Part shown: positions 60,041 to 64,000 of the stretch, one piece after another
How the letters are laid out: each line of letters opens with the position of its first letter
Position numbering within the stretch: position 1 is the first letter of the stretch
Assembly (NCBI GenBank): GCA_963821235.1
Contig: CAWGCS010000001.1
Span: 62,001 to 126,000, forward strand
Direction of reading: 5' to 3'
DNA: 64,000 nt
Source of the DNA: CTSoil-043 sp963821235
Lineage (GTDB): Bacteria; Chloroflexota; Limnocylindria; Limnocylindrales; CSP1-4
Program-made: the position numbers and the translations under genes
The notes under the pieces: generated by a model
What the model was told of the DNA's origin: nothing
The model's database searches: none
What the model saw: only the letters and a program-made list of their open reading frames with translations

Positions 60041-62821
60041 CTAGGAGAGGCGCATCTCCGCCCGGACGACGTCGTCCGTGGAGCCCGGCACGAAGGCGAA
60101 CCCGACCTTCTCGGCCGCCCGGCGCATGCCTTCATTGTCGACCCGCATCTCCGCGCTCAGCATGGCCACGCCCTCGGTGCGGGCCACGTTGACGACACGG
60201 CGCAGGAGCTCAGTCCCGATGCCCATCCCCTGGAGGGCATCGGTCACGAGCACCGCGAAGACTGCGTCGTCGGTGCCGAACGTGCGCGAGAGCCGCCCGA
60301 CGCCGACGATCCGCGGCAGGCCGGGGTCGGGGTGCTCGCACTCCGCGACGAGGGCCATCTCGCGGTCGTAGTCCACGAAGCAGATTCGGATGAGCCGCTC
60401 GTGGGCGGTCCGCTCGTCGAAGCCGAGATGCGACAGGTAGCGGCGGAAGACGGTCTCCTCCGAGAGCGAGCGGTGGAAGTCCACCATGAGCGGCTCGTCC
60501 TCGGGGCGGATCGGCCGGATCGTCAGCTCCTGCGCGTCCGGGCAGGTCCAGGTGCTGACGTACTTCCGCGGGTACGGCCGGATCGCCAGCCGCGGCAGGT
60601 CCTTCGGGTCGGTCGTCGGGTCGTGGAGCACGACGCGCGCGTCCAGCGCGATAAGGCGCTCCGGCGAGGCGAGGAGCGGGTTGATGTCGAGCTCGCTGAT
60701 CCAGCGCTGCTCCACGACGAGCTGGGCAAATCGCACGAGGAGCTGCTCGAGCTCGTCGAGGTCGACGCCGCGGCGCCCGCGGACCCCCTTGAGGGCCGTG
60801 TAGATCTTGGTGCTCTCCATCATCCGGCGGGCGAGCGTCGTGGTCAGCGGTGGCAGGCCCAGGGCACGGTCCTTGAAGACCTCGACGAGCTGGCCGCCCA
60901 TGCCGAACAGCAGCACGGGCCCGAACTGCGGGTCGATCGAGCTGCCGATGATGAGCTCGTAGCCGGTCCAGTTGACCATCGGCTGGACCGTCACGCCCTC
61001 GAAGTGCTCGGCGCCCTTCTTCTCGGTCACCGAGGCCCGGATGAGCTCGTAGGCGTTGCGCACGGCCATGGCGTCCTTGAGGTTCAGCTGGACGCCGCCG
61101 ACGTCGGTCTTGTGGGTGATCGTGTGGGAGTAGAGCTTCACGACCACCGGGTAGCCGATTCGGTCGGCCGCGACGACGGCCTCGTCCACCGTCGGGGCGA
61201 CCACCGTCTCGGTGATCGGGATCCCGTAGGCAGCCAGGAGCTCCTTCGACTCGTCCTCGGTGAGGAGGGTCCGGCCCTCGCCCCGCGCCGCGTCGATGAG
61301 CGCCTCGGCCTTCGCCCGGTCGACGGGATGCTCCTCGTCGGACGGGAGCGTCGGTGTCTCGTAGATCAGGCGCAGGTTGTCGGCCAGCTGCCAGGTGAAG
61401 TTGAAGACCGCGACGGCTTCGTCGGGGTAGTCGAAGGTCGGGATCCCGGCCTCGCGCAGGATCGCGGCGCCCTCGGCAACGTCCATGCCGCCCATCCAGC
61501 TGGCGAGCACCGGCTTGCCGTCGATGTGGGCGAAGGGGAGCAGCTCGCGGGCCGTCGCCGTGGGGTCCGTCATCGCCTGCGGCGTCAGGATCACGAGGAG
61601 CCCGTCGCTCCCCTCGTCGCCGGCCGCCACCTCGAGGGCCCTGGCGTACCGCTCCGGTGTCGCGTCGCCGATGATGTCGATCGGGTTGTTGTGGCTCCAC
61701 GGGCCCGGGAGGAACGAGTTGAGCTCCTCCATCGTGGCCGGCGAGATCTCGCTGACCTCGCCGCCGCCGGTGATGAGGGCGTCGGTCGCGAGGACGCCGG
61801 GTCCGCCGGCGTTGGTGACGATCGTGAGGCGGTTGCCGCTGGGGCGCGGCTGCTTGGCCAGCACCTCGAGGACGTCGAAGATCTCGGAGATCTCGTCGAC
61901 GCGGAGGACGCCGACCCGCCGGAACGCCGCGGCAAGGACCTCGTCGGAGCCGGTGAGGGAGCCCGTGTGCGAGGCGGCGGCCTTGGCCGCCTGGGCCGTC
62001 CGGCCCGGCTTGATGACGATGATCGGCTTGGTCAGGGCGACCTCGCGGGCCGCCGACAGGAAGGCCCGGGCGTCACCGATCGTCTCCATGTAGATGACGA
62101 TGCTCTGCGTCGCGGCGTCGTTGCCGAAGTAGGTGATGACGTCGCCCCAGCCGACGTCGAGCATGGAGCCGAGCGAGACGACCGCGCTGAAGCCGACCTT
62201 CTCCTTGGCGCTCCAGTCGAGGACCGCGGTCAGCAGGGCGCCACTCTGGCTCACGAAGCCCACGTTCCCCGGCGCGGAGATCCCGGCCGCGAAGGTGGCA
62301 TTGAGGCCCGTCGTGGGGCGCATCACGCCGAGGCAGTTGGGCCCGATGATCCGCATCCCGTTGGCCCGGGCCGTCGCCAGGATCTGGCGCTCGAGCTCGG
62401 CGCCCTCGGGGCCGATCTCCTTGAAGCCGGCCGAGATGATCACCACGGTCTTGACGCCGGCCGCGGCGCACTCCTCGACGGTCGCCGGGATCGTGGTCGC
62501 CGGGGTGACGATCACGACGAGCTCCGGGACCTCCGGCAGCGCTGCGAGGTTCGGGTAGGCACGCACGCCCAGGATGCTCGCCCGCCCTTTGTTGACCGGG
62601 TAGACGGTCCCGCCGAAGGGGCTGCTGATCAGGTTCCAGAAGACGGTCCGCCCGACGCTCCCGACCTTCTCGGTGGCGCCGATGACGGCCACCGACGCCG
62701 GGGCGAAGAAGCTCTCGAGAGGGTTGCGCGTGACGCCGAGGACATCGGCCGTGCGGTCGCGCGTGGCCCGGGCGGAGCCGGGGGCGGTCAGCGGTACAGA
62801 GGCGGGGGCGAAGTCGGGCAC
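60041..62821 (-). CDS. Fused NDP-forming acyl-CoA synthetase/GNAT protein (PatZ/Pka-like)
   Basis: The protein has about 926 residues. An ADP-forming acetyl-CoA synthetase alpha part carries FFAPASVAVIGATEKVGSVGR, VIISAGFKE and FVSQSGALLTAVLDW, with the phospho-His region SHTGSLTGSD. A beta ATP-grasp part carries GYPVVVKLYSHTITHKTDVGG. A C-terminal GNAT domain (from about 740) has QGMGIGTELLRRVVNVA. This is the architecture of bacterial Pat/Pka lysine acetyltransferases that tune acyl-CoA synthetases. I use GTG at 62821 as start, leaving a 50-residue Pro/Ala-rich lead; an ATG at 62950 is possible. It may act on the acyl-CoA ligase at 1075, but this is only a guess. Confidence 0.85.
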   Translation of the reverse strand: MPDFAPASVPLTAPGSARATRDRTADVLGVTRNPLESFFAPASVAVIGATEKVGSVGRTVFWNLISSPFGGTVYPVNKGRASILGVRAYPNLAALPEVPELVVIVTPATTIPATVEECAAAGVKTVVIISAGFKEIGPEGAELERQILATARANGMRIIGPNCLGVMRPTTGLNATFAAGISAPGNVGFVSQSGALLTAVLDWSAKEKVGFSAVVSLGSMLDVGWGDVITYFGNDAATQSIVIYMETIGDARAFLSAAREVALTKPIIVIKPGRTAQAAKAAASHTGSLTGSDEVLAAAFRRVGVLRVDEISEIFDVLEVLAKQPRPSGNRLTIVTNAGGPGVLATDALITGGGEVSEISPATMEELNSFLPGPWSHNNPIDIIGDATPERYARALEVAAGDEGSDGLLVILTPQAMTDPTATARELLPFAHIDGKPVLASWMGGMDVAEGAAILREAGIPTFDYPDEAVAVFNFTWQLADNLRLIYETPTLPSDEEHPVDRAKAEALIDAARGEGRTLLTEDESKELLAAYGIPITETVVAPTVDEAVVAADRIGYPVVVKLYSHTITHKTDVGGVQLNLKDAMAVRNAYELIRASVTEKKGAEHFEGVTVQPMVNWTGYELIIGSSIDPQFGPVLLFGMGGQLVEVFKDRALGLPPLTTTLARRMMESTKIYTALKGVRGRRGVDLDELEQLLVRFAQLVVEQRWISELDINPLLASPERLIALDARVVLHDPTTDPKDLPRLAIRPYPRKYVSTWTCPDAQELTIRPIRPEDEPLMVDFHRSLSEETVFRRYLSHLGFDERTAHERLIRICFVDYDREMALVAECEHPDPGLPRIVGVGRLSRTFGTDDAVFAVLVTDALQGMGIGTELLRRVVNVARTEGVAMLSAEMRVDNEGMRRAAEKVGFAFVPGSTDDVVRAEMRLS

Positions 62822-63019
62822 GGGATCGAGCTCCGGTCTGCGTCGGGCTGGCGCGGGGCTGGTGCCGCGCCGTGGTGACGGGAGTGACGGGGTGACGCGA
62901 GCAGAGTGCCACGCCCGGCGCCGCGGGACGGAGGGCCGGTTCTCCCCCATCCGGGGGCCAGGTGTCCGCCGATGGCGTACGCTCGGGATCGACGCCGCCC
63001 CGCGAGCCAGGAGGACGCG

Positions 63020-63166
63020 ATGACCCAGGTGAAGCTCGGTGCGCTCCGCCGGAACCAGTACACCGACTGGCCGGTGCTCCGCGAGGCGCGCGTCCGGGCC
63101 GATCGTCTCGGCTTCGAGTCGCTGTGGCGGTGGGACCACCGCCGAGGTGGTCGCAACTCGTGGTGA
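63020..63166 (+). pseudogene. Truncated luciferase-like monooxygenase (F420-type) gene
   Basis: The frame has GGAGG before the ATG at 63020 and encodes 48 residues. Residues 1-40, with RRNQYTDWPVLREARVRADRL and GFESLWRWDH, match the start of luciferase-like F420-dependent oxidoreductases. Members are about 280-350 residues, so more than 85 percent of the gene is missing. After DH the frame reads RRGGRNSW and stops. The break is inside a perfect inverted repeat (63126-63143), and the DNA beyond has another composition. This is a remnant of a deletion or insertion, or an assembly join. Confidence 0.75.
63126..63143. repeat. Perfect inverted repeat at the break point
   Basis: GGCGGTGG-GA-CCACCGCC is an 8-bp palindrome around two bases. 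The loss of monooxygenase similarity falls exactly here. Confidence 0.8.
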
Positions 63167-63873
63167 GGTTGGGCGGCAAGGGCGGGCCCAACGCGAGCGA
63201 CCCTGCGGTCCGCCGAGCTGCGGCTCGAATAGCCACCGCATCCCTCGTTCGCATTCAAGAGCCGGCGTCGAGACGTGTTCGCGTCGAGGACTACATCACC
63301 GTGATCGCATCACTAACCGGTGAGGCCGCGCTCATCGCCTCGGGGTTTAACATCGAGACGACCGACATAGCGCCAGGCTCAGCTGTCTTCGGAGATGAGG
63401 TCAACCGCGTGCTCAGCGGCGATACCAGCGATCTGTCTGCCGTGCCGCCCGACAGCATTGTTGGCATCCTGCTTCGGGAGCTGGTTCCAGCCACGGTGCC
63501 TCTGACCGCTATCGGGAGCCTCGACGATCTGTATCGTGGCGTCGCCTCGGGAGTGGGCTCGACTCCTTGGGGAGCGGTTCCACTCAGCGTTCCCGAGGAA
63601 CACCGTCCGGTGGTGGTCCCCTTGCAGGTCGCGTTCGAGCTACGCCCGGCTGTCGAGGCCGCGTCCGCAGAGATCCGGCTGCCGGAGTCGCATCGACACC
63701 TCCCTTGCTCAGTCGCTCTGGGCGACGCTTTGAAACAGGTTCAGCAGGCAATCGACCCGGGTGTTGCGGTTCGCCTCGCGTTGGAAGTTGTGTTCAAGAC
63801 GGCGAAGATGGCACCGATGTCGAGGCGTGCTTTCGCGGCAGCCACACGCAGTGACGCGGCTTCTCGCCAGTGA
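63160..63873 (+). CDS. Hypothetical protein in a segment of different base composition
   Basis: The open frame of up to 237 residues begins with GTG at 63160 or 63163; both overlap the end of the broken gene. It includes VEDYITVIASLTGEAALIASG, TTDIAPGSAVFGDEVNRVLSGD and DSIVGILLRELVPATVPLTA, then ends in a basic tail. Third positions are less G/C-rich than in the rest of the window, and amino-acid use looks natural, so it is probably a real gene. I do not recognise the family. A true start further inside (for example the GTG before EDYITV) is possible. Its similarity should be checked by a profile search. Confidence 0.5.
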   Translation: MVRLGGKGGPNASDPAVRRAAARIATASLVRIQEPASRRVRVEDYITVIASLTGEAALIASGFNIETTDIAPGSAVFGDEVNRVLSGDTSDLSAVPPDSIVGILLRELVPATVPLTAIGSLDDLYRGVASGVGSTPWGAVPLSVPEEHRPVVVPLQVAFELRPAVEAASAEIRLPESHRHLPCSVALGDALKQVQQAIDPGVAVRLALEVVFKTAKMAPMSRRAFAAATRSDAASRQ

Positions 63874-64000
63874 ATGCCGGCGCGATGTCCTCGGCTGAGG
63901 CGGTACCGGCCCAGCGGCCGTGCCGATCCGTCGCTGAGACAGCAGCATGAGGTCAAGCTCGGAGTGGTCAGACCGAATGTGATCAAGATCGGGTCCTCTG
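63874..64000. other. Right edge, no gene seen
   Basis: The last 127 bases have lower G+C than the main part and contain no convincing start with a ribosome site. Confidence 0.3.

Overview
The window is a very G+C-rich bacterial chromosome segment with tightly packed genes, many GTG starts and frequent 4-nt ATGA/GTGA overlaps. The heat-shock locus (hrcA-grpE-dnaK behind a CIRCE element), a GAAC-N4-GTTC SOS box, an actinobacterial-type polyphosphate glucokinase and the zinc-ribbon DUF5679 gene together suggest a high-GC Chloroflexota lineage (for example Limnocylindria-like) rather than an actinomycete, in which dnaK usually sits with hspR. This placement is an inference from gene content and was not tested by phylogeny.

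Layout. 1-8.96 kb: a YqeY-like fragment, rpsU, a cupin and an acyl-CoA ligase, then a leftward operon dnaJ-prmA-membrane protein-mtaB-HIT-lipoprotein, with ppgK upstream. 9-15 kb: two mirrored ABC-2 export modules, each with one ATPase and two permeases, transcribed divergently. 15-19 kb: hrcA-grpE-dnaK with a clear sigma70 promoter and CIRCE. 19-24 kb: lepA-CPBP-hemW facing an rpsT that carries a long histone H1-like tail. 24-30 kb: a DMT transporter, a PfkB kinase, a membrane protein and the glycolytic operon gap-pgk-eno. 30.6-35.3 kb: a small zinc-ribbon protein, a 1,175-residue anchored surface protein (lamin-tail domain plus about seven OB-like modules) and a membrane protein. 35.4-45.1 kb: dnaE2 and, across a 3-kb interval, imuA-imuB-small protein; both units carry the same SOS box at the same place in their promoters. 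Between them lie a lipoprotein, two tiny membrane proteins and a TetR/metallo-hydrolase pair with a double operator. 45.2-51.3 kb: a second DMT transporter, tRNA-Ala(CGC), two paralogous secreted repeat proteins, an APH-fold kinase and a two-component system. 51.4-62.8 kb: a YgjP-like peptidase, a D-aminoacylase-like amidohydrolase, a DinB-like protein, tRNA-Ala(GGC), leuS-GNAT, an ECF sigma/membrane protein pair, a lipoprotein and a fused acyl-CoA synthetase/acetyltransferase. From about 63.14 kb a luciferase-like monooxygenase gene breaks off at a perfect inverted repeat and base composition changes.

Most of the window is housekeeping: translation, protein folding, glycolysis and tRNA modification. 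The notable layers are regulatory. (1) At least eight starts lie exactly 6 nt downstream of a TANNNT-like -10 hexamer, the signature of leaderless mRNAs. (2) A split DnaE2/ImuA/ImuB mutagenic polymerase regulon has SOS boxes in the promoter spacer. (3) GATGAG-type direct repeats with an 11-nt period occur upstream of the sensor kinase and the APH-like gene, with a weaker copy before one secreted repeat protein, suggesting a small regulon for the OmpR-type regulator. All functional calls rest on reading motifs and context; no database search was possible.
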